From ZC4RG30 sp046347045 (lineage in GTDB: Bacteria > Pseudomonadota > Gammaproteobacteria > Steroidobacterales > Steroidobacteraceae), in NCBI GenBank assembly GCA_046347045.1, contig JAXMGX010000003.1, positions 62,001 through 126,000 on the forward strand: DNA of 64,000 nt, written 5' to 3'. The notes below the pieces were generated by a model. That model searched no databases. It was not told where the DNA came from and saw only the letters and a list, made by a program, of their open reading frames with translations. Positions 45,674 through 53,432 of this stretch are shown piece after piece. The translations under genes and the position numbers were made by a program. The stretch's first letter is position 1. Each line of letters starts with the position of its first letter.

Positions 45674-45702
45674 CGGGCCGCCGCTCCGCGGCGATCGGCC
45701 CG
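45674..45702 (-). terminator. Hairpin downstream of the hydroxycinnamoyl-CoA lyase gene
   Basis: CGGGCCG (45674-45680) pairs with CGGCCCG (45696-45702), with inner CCGC (45681-45684) and GCGG (45688-45691) arms and four unpaired bases. It lies 12 bases after the lyase stop in the direction of transcription and before the dnr-like gene. No T-run is present. Confidence 0.4.
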
Positions 45703-45713
45703 AGGCGGTGGGC

Positions 45714-46547
45714 CTACTTCTTCCGGCTGATGTCGTAGGTGCCGAGGCCCGGCTTGAAGCTCTTCTCGTCGATGAACTGGCGGATGCCTTCCTTGCGACC
45801 GTTGTCATCGAAGGAATTGGCAGCTTCCTGCGCGCGGATGAGGTAATCCTCGGCGTTCTCGTAAGTCATTTCGGTGACACGGCGCACCGCGTCCTTGGTG
45901 GCCTTGAGCGCGACCGGGTTCTTCTTCAGCAGCACGCCGGCAATCTCCAGCACGCGCTTGCGCAGATCCTTCAGCGGCACCGACTCGTTCACCAGCTTCC
46001 ATTCGGCGGCCTTCTTGCCGTCGATGGCCTCGCCGGTCATGGCGTGATACATGGCATCGCGGTACGACATGGAGTTGGTGGCCACCTTGGTGGCGCCGCC
46101 GCCGGGCAGGATGCCCCAGTTGATCTCGGACAGGCCGAACTTCGCCTCATCCGCGGCGATGGCCAGATCGCAGGCGAACAGCGGGCCATACGCACCGCCG
46201 AAGCACCAGCCATTGACCATGGCGATGGTGGGCTTCTGGTACCAGCGCAACCGGCGCCACCAGCGATAGGCCTCGCTCTGCGCCTTGCGCGTGCCGCCCA
46301 GGCCCTGCGCCTCGGTCTCGCGGAAATATTCCTTGAGGTCCATGCCGGCGCACCAGGAATCGCCCTCGCCGGTGAGCACCAGAAGGCCCACGTCGTCGCG
46401 GAATTCCAGCTCGTCGATCACCTCGTACATGCGGCGATTGAGCTGCGGGCTCTGCGCATTGCGCTTCTCGGGCCGGTTGTACTTGACCCAGGCGATGCGA
46501 TTTTCGACGGTGAAGCTGACGGTGTCTTTTTCGTTTTGCTTTGACAT
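45714..46547 (-). CDS. p-Hydroxycinnamoyl-CoA hydratase/lyase (HCHL, feruloyl-CoA hydratase-lyase)
   Basis: 277 residues, crotonase superfamily. It hydrates and cleaves feruloyl-, coumaroyl- or caffeoyl-CoA to the benzaldehyde (such as vanillin) plus acetyl-CoA in the cytoplasm. It closely follows characterised Pseudomonas HCHL: RPEKRNAQSPQLNRRM, SWCAGMDLKEYF (substrate Met69/Tyr74), KPTIAMVNGWCFGGAYGPLFACD and FGLSEINWGI with catalytic Glu141; the end DEKSFKPGLGTYD is also typical. Where Pseudomonas HCHL has GGGFSPL, with a Ser I recall as affecting activity, this protein has GGAYGPL. It is divergent from a MarR gene, with a palindromic operator between them. No feruloyl-CoA synthetase or vanillin dehydrogenase is adjacent; the aldehyde dehydrogenase at 7798 is a possible partner. 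Confidence 0.88.
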   Translation of the reverse strand: MSKQNEKDTVSFTVENRIAWVKYNRPEKRNAQSPQLNRRMYEVIDELEFRDDVGLLVLTGEGDSWCAGMDLKEYFRETEAQGLGGTRKAQSEAYRWWRRLRWYQKPTIAMVNGWCFGGAYGPLFACDLAIAADEAKFGLSEINWGILPGGGATKVATNSMSYRDAMYHAMTGEAIDGKKAAEWKLVNESVPLKDLRKRVLEIAGVLLKKNPVALKATKDAVRRVTEMTYENAEDYLIRAQEAANSFDDNGRKEGIRQFIDEKSFKPGLGTYDISRKK

Positions 46548-46562
46548 GGGTGCCTTTTCCTA

Positions 46563-46585
46563 GATTGTTATATATCATAGCAATC
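46563..46585. promoter_or_regulatory. Palindromic MarR-type operator
   Basis: A 23-base near-perfect inverted repeat has outer arms GATTG (46563-46567) and CAATC (46581-46585) around an AT-rich core, TTATATATCATAG. It sits in the short divergent gap between the HCHL start (46547) and the MarR gene (46610). Size, symmetry and AT-richness match MarR-family operators such as those of hydroxycinnamoyl-CoA-responsive repressors (CouR/FerC type). Confidence 0.65.
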
Positions 46586-46609
46586 GTGAAAGAGCCGCGC
46601 AACAGCGAG

Positions 46610-47029
46610 ATGCCGCCCCTGGTCAACCCACTGGAACACCACCTGGGCTACCAGCTGCGGCGCACTTCCGCCCTGCTCATGTCCGAGCTGGGCGCACAGC
46701 TCGCGCCCACGGGCCTGCGGCCCGCGGAAGTCACCGTCCTGCTGGTGATCAGCGCCAATGCGGGCTGCCAGCAGGGCGCCATCGGTGAACTGCTGGGGAT
46801 CAAGTCCGCCAACATGGTGCCGCTGATCGCGGGGCTCGTGAAACGGGGACTGGTGGCCAAGGCCAAGGCCGACGGCCGTTCGCATTCGCTGTCGCTGACG
46901 CCCGCGGGCGGCGCGAAGATGGCCGCGGTCGGCCAGTTGCTCGACCGGCATGATTCCGCAATGCTGTCGCGGCTCGACAAGCAGTCGCTCACTGGACTGC
47001 TTGCGGTACTGACGAAACTGCGTAGCTGA
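46610..47029 (+). CDS. MarR-family transcriptional regulator, probable repressor of the HCHL gene
   Basis: 139 residues from the ATG at 46610; a GTG at 46586 would add eight residues but would start right at the operator. A MarR winged helix is clear: LGYQLRRTSALLMSELGAQLAPTGLRPAEVTVLLVI, QGAIGELLGIKSANMVPLIAGLVKRGLV, the wing KAKADGRSHSLSLTPAG, and a C-terminal dimer helix. Homologues beside HCHL genes respond to p-coumaroyl- or feruloyl-CoA. The palindrome at 46563-46585 is its likely target, giving autoregulation and control of the lyase. The hotdog gene follows after 17 bases. Confidence 0.85.
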   Translation: MPPLVNPLEHHLGYQLRRTSALLMSELGAQLAPTGLRPAEVTVLLVISANAGCQQGAIGELLGIKSANMVPLIAGLVKRGLVAKAKADGRSHSLSLTPAGGAKMAAVGQLLDRHDSAMLSRLDKQSLTGLLAVLTKLRS

Positions 47030-47046
47030 CTGCAAGGAAGTTCCAG

Positions 47047-47796
47047 ATGGACAACCCGCGCTCCACGGTTCGCGTTGCGGCCCGCTACTGCGGACCACCC
47101 TCTTCGGCAAACGGCGGCTATATCTGTGGTCTCGTCGCCGATGCCATCGGACAACTGGTGACGGTGCGGCTGCTGAAGCCGCCGCCACTCGATGCCGAGA
47201 TGAGCTTGCACGCGGATCCCGACGGCACCTGGCATGTGGAGCATGATGCCCAGCGCATCGTCGAGGCGCGACCCGCATCGCTCGATGACCTCGCGCCGCC
47301 GGCCACGGTATCGCATGCGGCGGCCATGGAGGCCTCGCGACGCGCGACCTGGTCCGACCCGGCGCAGCACCCCTGCCCTGGCTGCTTCGTCTGCGGCCCG
47401 CTGCGCGCGAAAGGCGACGGTCTGCGTCTGTTTGCCGGGCCTGTTGCCGGAGAGTCCGTCGTCGCCACCGACTGGACACCCGACACATCGCTGGCGGGTG
47501 CGGATGGCAGGCTGCCACCCGAACTCATCAGCGCCGCACTCGACTGCCCCGGCTTCCAGGCGCTGCAGACGGGACTCAAGCCCTGGCTGCTCGGCGAATA
47601 CACCTGCCGCATCGACCGGCGCGTGTCGGCCGGTGAACGCTGCGTGATCGTGGGCTGGAAGATCGAAACCAAGGGGCGGCGTTCGATCGTGGGCACCGCG
47701 CTCCATGACGAAGCGGGCAGACTGTGCGCGCTGGCCAGGGGCGTGTGGATAGAGCCGCGCGAGCCGGGCGTGTTCAGTCCAAAATCCGGGGAGTGA
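47047..47796 (+). CDS. Double-hotdog-like acyl-CoA thioesterase family protein
   Basis: 249 residues. The N-terminal half has YCGPPSSANGGYICGLVADAIG, the F-x-GPP-x-x-xNGG motif of a hotdog thioesterase-like domain, and TVRLLKPPPLDAEMSL. The middle has a Cys-containing motif CPGCFVCGP. The C-terminal half (ALDCPGF...LLGEYTCRI...VIVGWKIETKGRRSIVGTALHDEAGRLCALA) looks like a second hotdog. Cleavage of an aromatic or hydroxycinnamoyl-CoA is plausible because of co-transcription with the HCHL-linked MarR, but this is inference. An AAGGAAG ribosome-binding sequence is present. Confidence 0.7.
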   Translation: MDNPRSTVRVAARYCGPPSSANGGYICGLVADAIGQLVTVRLLKPPPLDAEMSLHADPDGTWHVEHDAQRIVEARPASLDDLAPPATVSHAAAMEASRRATWSDPAQHPCPGCFVCGPLRAKGDGLRLFAGPVAGESVVATDWTPDTSLAGADGRLPPELISAALDCPGFQALQTGLKPWLLGEYTCRIDRRVSAGERCVIVGWKIETKGRRSIVGTALHDEAGRLCALARGVWIEPREPGVFSPKSGE

Positions 47797-47803
47797 ACCC
47801 GGC

Positions 47804-48163
47804 TCAATCGCCCGGTCGCAGGGGTCTGCGACGCATCCCCGCCTTGAGCTCCTCGTCGGTGATGCCCAATTGTGCCTCTTCCGCCTGATCGAGCCCGCCG
47901 CCCAACCCGGCGCCTTCGGCGCGGACGATGCTGTCCGGGCCGATGTCCCCGGCGTCACTCACTGTCTCATCGCCTTCGACGCTGGCGCGTTCGCCGGTGC
48001 CATGCCGATCGCTGGTGTTGTCGAGGCCGCCGATGCCGACCATGTCGGCGCCCGTATCGGAGCTGTCGCTGGGACCCAGCGCGCGAATCGCGTGTCCCGG
48101 AGGAATGGCGCTTGCCGACTGATCGAGCAACAGGTCGATATCGATGTCACTGGTTCGCGCCAT
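47804..48163 (-). CDS. Small acidic conserved hypothetical protein
   Basis: 119 residues, very Asp/Gly-rich and acidic. A central block (LDNTSDRHGTGERASVEGD, then SDAGDIGPDSIVRAEGAGLGGGLDQAEEA) matches short proteobacterial proteins I have seen only as hypothetical. It is predicted to be largely disordered, with a helical tail (ITDEELKAGMRRRPL). There is no signal peptide. It is convergent with the hotdog gene, eight bases apart. No function is assigned. Confidence 0.65.
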   Translation of the reverse strand: MARTSDIDIDLLLDQSASAIPPGHAIRALGPSDSSDTGADMVGIGGLDNTSDRHGTGERASVEGDETVSDAGDIGPDSIVRAEGAGLGGGLDQAEEAQLGITDEELKAGMRRRPLRPGD

Positions 48164-48306
48164 GGAGCACCTCTGGTTCGCGGTATGCGTCAGGACCTCT
48201 TGAAGAGGGATTCTTGCCGCGAGGATGTGCCTTGGGCAGACGCCGCCGCGCCGCCTTGCCGTAGGAGTGAACCTATGCGGCGGCGACTGCGCCGCAACTC
48301 ATGCGA

Positions 48307-49467
48307 TCAACCCGGTTTGCCGTCGGCCCGCGGCCCCCACAGGATCGGCGCATAAACGAACAGATAAAGCAGGAAGGCGCCGCTCCATACAATGGCGCTG
48401 CCGGCGATCTGCGTTCGATGATCGAATCCCAGCGCGGCGCCGAACACGCGCACGATGGCGGCCACTGTCAGCAGTACATAGGCCGTGGTGGTCCAGGGTG
48501 ACACGACCAGCGGCCGGCCGGTGTGCCCCAGCGACGCGCGCGTCATCACCGCGACGATCATGGTCGTGAGCGCCCCCACCGTCAGCGCGTGCAGCCAGAA
48601 GGCGCCGAAGGAGTAATGGGTGAGCAGGGTCACGGCCTTCAGTGCAAGCCCAAGCGGCAGCCACGCGTAGGCCAGATGCAGGATCCAGATGATGGGATGC
48701 CGCAGCGTGCGCAATGATCGCCACTGCGCCAGGCGCAGCAGCTGCACGAGCGCAACCACGGCCGCGATGATGCCGCTGGCCGTCTGCTGCGGCCACAGCA
48801 GGTCGCTGACCAGCACGAGGATCATGCCCGCGATCGCCACACGGCCCAGGAGCGGATTGTTCGACACCACGACGCCCGCCTGCCTGAGTCCCGAGCTGGT
48901 GAATGCGGGCACGATCCGCCCGCCCACCACCGTCACCAGCACCAGCACGATGTCGATGCCCAGCAGCAGCGCGCGGTACGCCAGTTGCGCGTCCTGCCGC
49001 AGCAGCGCCCAGTGGAACACCACATTGCACAGCCACAGCACGGCCAGTATCAGCAGAAATGGCGTGTTGCGGTTGCGCTCGCGGATCAGCGGCGCAGCCA
49101 CCAGCCCCGCCAGCAGCGGCAGGTATGCCAGGTCGATCAGGGCCACGAGAACCGGCGGCCACCAGCGCGAACTGGCCGCCAGCAGTCGCGCCAGCAGCCA
49201 CACCAGGCTAAGCACCGCCAGCGGCGCACCGGCGTAGCCCTTCTGGCCCGTCCAGCTCGGCACGGCGGTGAGCAGGAAGCCGCCGATGGCGCAGGTGATG
49301 AAGCCGAAGAGCATCTCGTGCGCATGCCAGAGCAGCGGCGGCCAGGCGGTGCCGAGTGGAATCGCGAACACCTGGTTCAACGCCCATACGATCACCAGCG
49401 CCAGCGCTGACACTCCCGCCAGCAGGAAGTGCGGCCGGAATCCATAGGCCAGAATACGGGTGCGCAT
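48307..49467 (-). CDS. nnrS: NnrS family heme-copper membrane protein
   Basis: 386 residues with about 12 membrane helices. The family hallmarks are intact: YGFRPHFLLAG near the start, PLLWHAHEMLFGFITCAIGGFLLTAVPSWTG, GGRIVPAFTSSGL, HALTVGALTTMIVAVMTRASLGHTGR. The histidines in the HAHE and LGHTGR motifs are typical metal/heme ligands. NnrS is part of NO-responsive regulons and lessens NO stress, though its reaction is unclear. I took the ATG at 49467, next to the conserved YGFRP start. It shares the NO neighbourhood with norCBQD and dnr, but I find no DNR box directly upstream. Confidence 0.92.
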   Translation of the reverse strand: MRTRILAYGFRPHFLLAGVSALALVIVWALNQVFAIPLGTAWPPLLWHAHEMLFGFITCAIGGFLLTAVPSWTGQKGYAGAPLAVLSLVWLLARLLAASSRWWPPVLVALIDLAYLPLLAGLVAAPLIRERNRNTPFLLILAVLWLCNVVFHWALLRQDAQLAYRALLLGIDIVLVLVTVVGGRIVPAFTSSGLRQAGVVVSNNPLLGRVAIAGMILVLVSDLLWPQQTASGIIAAVVALVQLLRLAQWRSLRTLRHPIIWILHLAYAWLPLGLALKAVTLLTHYSFGAFWLHALTVGALTTMIVAVMTRASLGHTGRPLVVSPWTTTAYVLLTVAAIVRVFGAALGFDHRTQIAGSAIVWSGAFLLYLFVYAPILWGPRADGKPG

Positions 49468-49561
49468 GCGGCCATGATAGCGCGCGCGGCTTGATCGATT
49501 CGCCACCCGGCGCAGGTTGCTTCGACATCGCTATACTCCGCGGCCCCTTCCGGATGTCGCC

Positions 49562-50473
49562 ATGTTCTTCAAGAATCTCTGCCTGTTCCGCCTGCCTGCC
49601 GACTGGAATCTTTCCGCTGCCGAGCTTGAATCGCGGCTCGAGGGCCGCCCGCTGGCGCCCTGCGGACATTTCGACATGCTGACGCGCGGCTGGGTGCCGG
49701 TGGGCCCCACGGCGCGAATGCTGCATACCGTCGGACGGCACCAGCTCATTGCACTGGGCGTGGAACAGAAGCTGCTTCCGGGCTCCGTCATCCGGCAGGT
49801 GGCCGCCGATCGCGCCGTGCAGAAGGCCGCCGAGCAGGGCTTTCCGGTGGGCCGCAAGCAGATGCGCGACCTGAAGCTTGAGGTCACCGAGGAACTGCGC
49901 GCGCGCGCGCTGGTGAAGCGCCGGGTCACGCATGCCTGGCTCGACCTGGACAATGGCTGGTTCATCGTCGATGCCGCGGGCATGGCGCGGGCCGAGGAAG
50001 TGGTGGAAACGCTGCGCGAGACGCTGGGCAGCTTTGCCGTGGTGCCCGTGGACGCCGCGCGCTCGCCGCAGGCGGCGATGAACGCCTGGCTGGGGCTGGG
50101 TCAGATGGGGCACCCCTTCAATATCGACGACGACCTGGAGCTGAAGGCGGCCGATCTGTCGCGCGCCTGCATCCGCTACACGCACCATGCCTTCGACACC
50201 GCGCAGGTGCGCAAGCATTTCGCCGAGGGCTTCGCCTCCACACGGCTGGGCATCACCTGGAACGCTCGCGTGTCGTTCGCATTGAACGACAAGTTCCAGG
50301 TGAAGCGGGTGCAGTTCCTGGAACTGGAGAAGGAACAGGCCGCCGCAGAGGATGTCGATCCGCAGGAGCAGTTCGACATCGACTTCGCGGTGATGAGCGG
50401 CGAGCTGTCGCAGCTCATCGGCGACCTGCTGTCGGCCATCGACGGCGGCGTGCAGAGCCGCGTCGCCGCCTGA
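49562..50473 (+). CDS. rdgC: RdgC, recombination-associated DNA-binding ring protein
   Basis: 303 residues, full length for RdgC. The diagnostic start MFFKNLCLFRL is followed by LAPCGHFDMLTRGWVPV, VGRHQLIALGVEQKLLPGSVIRQ and VTEELRARALVKRRVTHAWLD. RdgC forms a dimeric ring around DNA and limits RecA access. It is common in beta- and gammaproteobacteria, which helps place the organism. A TATACT hexamer at 49532-49537 is a possible -10 element about 25 bases before the ATG. It is convergent with the PQQ dehydrogenase gene across a strong hairpin. Confidence 0.96.
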   Translation: MFFKNLCLFRLPADWNLSAAELESRLEGRPLAPCGHFDMLTRGWVPVGPTARMLHTVGRHQLIALGVEQKLLPGSVIRQVAADRAVQKAAEQGFPVGRKQMRDLKLEVTEELRARALVKRRVTHAWLDLDNGWFIVDAAGMARAEEVVETLRETLGSFAVVPVDAARSPQAAMNAWLGLGQMGHPFNIDDDLELKAADLSRACIRYTHHAFDTAQVRKHFAEGFASTRLGITWNARVSFALNDKFQVKRVQFLELEKEQAAAEDVDPQEQFDIDFAVMSGELSQLIGDLLSAIDGGVQSRVAA

Positions 50474-50500
50474 GCCGGGCGACGACCAGTCTGCTGGAAT

Positions 50501-50527
50501 CCCGCCGCGCTACTGGTGCGCGGCGGG
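50501..50527. terminator. Hairpin spanning the PQQ dehydrogenase stop codon, between convergent genes
   Basis: A perfect 10-base inverted repeat, CCCGCCGCGC (50501-50510) and GCGCGGCGGG (50518-50527), has a seven-base loop TACTGGT. The TAG stop of the minus-strand dehydrogenase (50512-50510) lies at the stem-loop junction. It is 28 bases past the rdgC stop and could terminate both transcripts. Confidence 0.6.
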
Positions 50528-52609
50528 CGCCGGAGCGGGAGGCGGCGGCGGCGCTCCACGACCCGCCGGCGGGCGCGGCGGGTTCTTCTTCAGGTCATTC
50601 GCGCGGAAAGTGAGGTAGGAGCGGATCGACTCCACGTCTTCCTCGGTCAGCGACTTCTTGAAGGGCATCATGCCGTTTTCGCGCAGCGCGCCATCGAGCA
50701 CGATGGACTTGAACAGCGCGCCGTTGTTGAGCGCAATGGTGTAGTTGAGATCAGGATAGCCGGTGAACATGCGGCCACCCTCGTGGCACCCGGTGCAGCT
50801 GCGCTCGTACACGTCCTGACCATGCTTGCGCTGCGCGTCGTCGCCAAAGTTGTCGGGCGGATTCAGCACCTGCGCAACGACCGGTGGCGCCGGCGGCAGC
50901 GTCACCTTGCCGCCCAATCTGTAAACCAGCAGATGATTGGTGCCATTGGCGGCCGCGAATCCGGTGCTGGCCGAGGAAATCACCGCCAGGTACTGCACGC
51001 CATCGATGGAGTAGCTGATCGGCCCCGGCACCACATTGCCCTGCGTGGGCGTGGACCAGATGATCTCGCCGGTGTCGGCGCGCATGGCCGCAAGCTTCTG
51101 TCCGGAAACACCCTGGAAAACCAGATTGCCGGCGGTGGTGAGCGTGCCAGCGCTGCCGCTGGCCTGGCGCTGCGTCCACGCCACCTTGCGCTTCACGGGA
51201 TCCCAGGCCAGCAGGTACGAACCCGTATCCTTCAGTACCGGGCGCTGGATGGACGCATCGGGTTGCTTCGACAGGCTCACGTCGACGAGCTGGTTGCCCA
51301 GGATCCTGCTGCCCTTCTCGGCAACGTAGGAACCCACGCCATAGCTTGCCGGAATGTACAGCAGCCCCGTGGCCGGGTTGTACGACTGCGACGACCAGGC
51401 ATGCGCGCGACCGGGTACTACATAGAATCCCTTGCCCGTCTTGCCGTAGTTGGCATCCGGATTGAGGATGGGCTTCCAGTTGTTCTTCTCGTCGAAGCCC
51501 GTGGCCCAGTTGATGCTGGGCACGAAGGGATCAGCCGAAACCACCTTGCCGGTGGCCACTTCGATCACGTACATCACGCCGTTCTTCGGCGCCTGCATCA
51601 CTACGTGCTTCTTCTGGCCATTCACGTTGATGTCGGCCACCGTCAACGGCGAGGTGCTGTCGAAGTCGAAGCCCTCCATCGGCGTGGTCTGGTAATGCCA
51701 CTTGTACTTGCCGGTCTTCGCGTCGAGCGCAACGATGGAGGCGATGAAGAGGTTGTCGCCGCCATCAGGCGAGCGCAGCGAGGAAGGCCAGGGAATGCCA
51801 TTGCCGGTGCCGAACATCACGGTGCTGGTTTCGGGATCGTAGAGGATGCCGTCCCACACCGTGCCGCCGCCGCCCATTTTCCACCACTCGCCGGTCCAGG
51901 TCTGCGCGGCCATGGGCATCACGCTGTCGGACGCCGCATGGTCGGGCCCCTTGGCCGGATTGCCCGGCACCGTCCAGAAACGCCACAGCGCCTTGCCCGT
52001 GTCGGCGTCGTGAGCCGCAAGAAAGCCGCGCGTGTAGAACTCGCCGCCACCCTCGCCGATGAACACGATGCCATTGCCGATGCGCGGCGCGCCGGTGATG
52101 GAGTAGGCCATGGTCGGATCGGTGACCTGCGACTCCCACACCTTCCTGCCATTCTTCGCGTTCACCGCCACCAGGCGGCCATCGAGCGTGCCCCAGATGA
52201 TCTTGCCGTTCCAGTACGCCACGCCGCGGTTGGAGATGTTGCAGCACAGTGAACTGCCCGCGATCTCGCGTGGCACGTTCGGGTCGTACTTCCACAGCGC
52301 CTTGCCGGTCTTCGCGTCGAAGGCATAGACCTTGCTCCAGGGCGTGGTGATGTACAGGCGGCCATCGATGACCAGTGGCGTGCTCTGGTAGCCGCCGCGC
52401 TCGGCAAGGTTGGTGTACCAGGCAAGCCCTAGCTGGCCGACATTGTCGGCGTTGACCTGGGTGAGCGGGCTGAACCGCTGCTCCGCGGCGTCGCGGCCAT
52501 GGGCGCCCCACTCCGCACCGCCATCCTTTGCCGGACTGCCCGCCGCGAAGCACGTGGCGGCACCGACAGAAAGGAACGCACCCGCCATGATCGATACAAG
52601 ACGTCGCAT
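50510..52609 (-). CDS. PQQ-dependent alcohol dehydrogenase with C-terminal heme c (quinohemoprotein)
   Basis: 699 residues with a signal peptide (MRRLVSIMAGAFLSVGAATCFA). It oxidises alcohols in the periplasm using PQQ, passing electrons through its own heme to the respiratory chain. The eight-bladed propeller has the vicinal disulfide Cys122-Cys123 (SSLCCNIS), calcium/PQQ ligands in FIGEGGGEF, GTGNGIPW and GDNLFIAS (the last with the catalytic Asp), and repeated W-docking blades (DAKTGKALWKY and similar). A C-terminal cytochrome c domain has CTGCH at 605-609 and a candidate axial Met in MMPFKK. The last ~25 residues are a Pro/Ala-rich tail. It is probably transcribed after the methyltransferase gene, 116 bases away. 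No pqq biosynthesis genes are in the window. Confidence 0.93.
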   Translation of the reverse strand: MRRLVSIMAGAFLSVGAATCFAAGSPAKDGGAEWGAHGRDAAEQRFSPLTQVNADNVGQLGLAWYTNLAERGGYQSTPLVIDGRLYITTPWSKVYAFDAKTGKALWKYDPNVPREIAGSSLCCNISNRGVAYWNGKIIWGTLDGRLVAVNAKNGRKVWESQVTDPTMAYSITGAPRIGNGIVFIGEGGGEFYTRGFLAAHDADTGKALWRFWTVPGNPAKGPDHAASDSVMPMAAQTWTGEWWKMGGGGTVWDGILYDPETSTVMFGTGNGIPWPSSLRSPDGGDNLFIASIVALDAKTGKYKWHYQTTPMEGFDFDSTSPLTVADINVNGQKKHVVMQAPKNGVMYVIEVATGKVVSADPFVPSINWATGFDEKNNWKPILNPDANYGKTGKGFYVVPGRAHAWSSQSYNPATGLLYIPASYGVGSYVAEKGSRILGNQLVDVSLSKQPDASIQRPVLKDTGSYLLAWDPVKRKVAWTQRQASGSAGTLTTAGNLVFQGVSGQKLAAMRADTGEIIWSTPTQGNVVPGPISYSIDGVQYLAVISSASTGFAAANGTNHLLVYRLGGKVTLPPAPPVVAQVLNPPDNFGDDAQRKHGQDVYERSCTGCHEGGRMFTGYPDLNYTIALNNGALFKSIVLDGALRENGMMPFKKSLTEEDVESIRSYLTFRANDLKKNPPRPPAGRGAPPPPPAPAPAAHQ

Positions 52610-52725
52610 GAGACCCCCGAAACCGGTTCTGTATGGCCGGATCAGCGCGAGAGTAGCCGATCGCCGGCTGATTGTGGCGGTCGAACCGGGGAATCACCGC
52701 CGCGACTGCGGGATGCGAAAGGCCG

Positions 52726-53352
52726 CTATGCCTTGCGCAGGTGCACCAGCGTGAAGAAGCCGATGGGAGGCAGTGGCCTGATCTCGATGGTCTGCAGCGT
52801 GCTGTCCTCCAGCAATGTCGCGAGCCCCAGATCGGACTCGAATCCGACCATGCCCGCCAGCGGCGAGAACAGCTTCTCGAGCCAGCGCAGTCCGCGCACG
52901 CCGGCAAAATGATTGACGATGAGCAGGTGTCCGCCGGGCGCCAGCACGCGCGAGGCTTCCGCGAGCAGGCGCTTTGGATCCGGCGTCACGGAAATGACAA
53001 ACGGCAGCACCACCGCGTCGAAGGTGTCGCGCGCATAGGGAAGCTGCTCGCCGTCCACCAGCTGCAGTTCGATCTCCGCGCGTGTGGTACCGCCGGCCCG
53101 CCGCTGCGCCTTTTCCAGCATGCGCGGGCAGATGTCCACGCCCAGCACCGAGATCCCCGCTGGGTAGTGCCGCAGCGACAGGCCCGTTCCCACGCCGACC
53201 TCGATGATCCGCAGGGCTCCGATCTCTGCCACGAATCGCCCGATATGGCCGTGGTAGTGGCCGACGATGCGGCCAAAGGTTGCATCGTAGGTGGAGGCCC
53301 ACCGGGAGTACGTCCTGACTACACCATCCTTGGAAGGGGCATGCGAATTCAT
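52726..53352 (-). CDS. Class I SAM-dependent methyltransferase (PmtA/UbiE-like)
   Basis: 208 residues. The SAM-binding motif I is IIEVGVGTGLSL near 48-59; motif post-I is VLGVDICPRMLEKA, and LQLVDGEQLPYARDTFDAVVLPF and LAPGGHLLIVNHF follow. The N-terminal YSRWASTYDATFG and the C-terminal PLPPIGFFTLVHLRK are reminiscent of phosphatidylethanolamine N-methyltransferases of the PmtA type, but the sequence alone cannot decide between phospholipid and quinone methylation. No strong ribosome-binding sequence precedes the ATG. The PQQ dehydrogenase gene follows on the same strand. Confidence 0.85.
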   Translation of the reverse strand: MNSHAPSKDGVVRTYSRWASTYDATFGRIVGHYHGHIGRFVAEIGALRIIEVGVGTGLSLRHYPAGISVLGVDICPRMLEKAQRRAGGTTRAEIELQLVDGEQLPYARDTFDAVVLPFVISVTPDPKRLLAEASRVLAPGGHLLIVNHFAGVRGLRWLEKLFSPLAGMVGFESDLGLATLLEDSTLQTIEIRPLPPIGFFTLVHLRKA

Positions 53353-53432
53353 CGACTGGGCAACGTCCCGGTGGAATTTCAGTGGACGGCGGATGCTGCC
53401 CCGCGACCGCAGGGTTGCGTGTCGGGAGTCGA

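Noticed and set aside
48280..48295. Six-base hairpin GCGGCG/CGCCGC downstream of nnrS
   Set aside because: Too short and too expected in this base composition to call a terminator.
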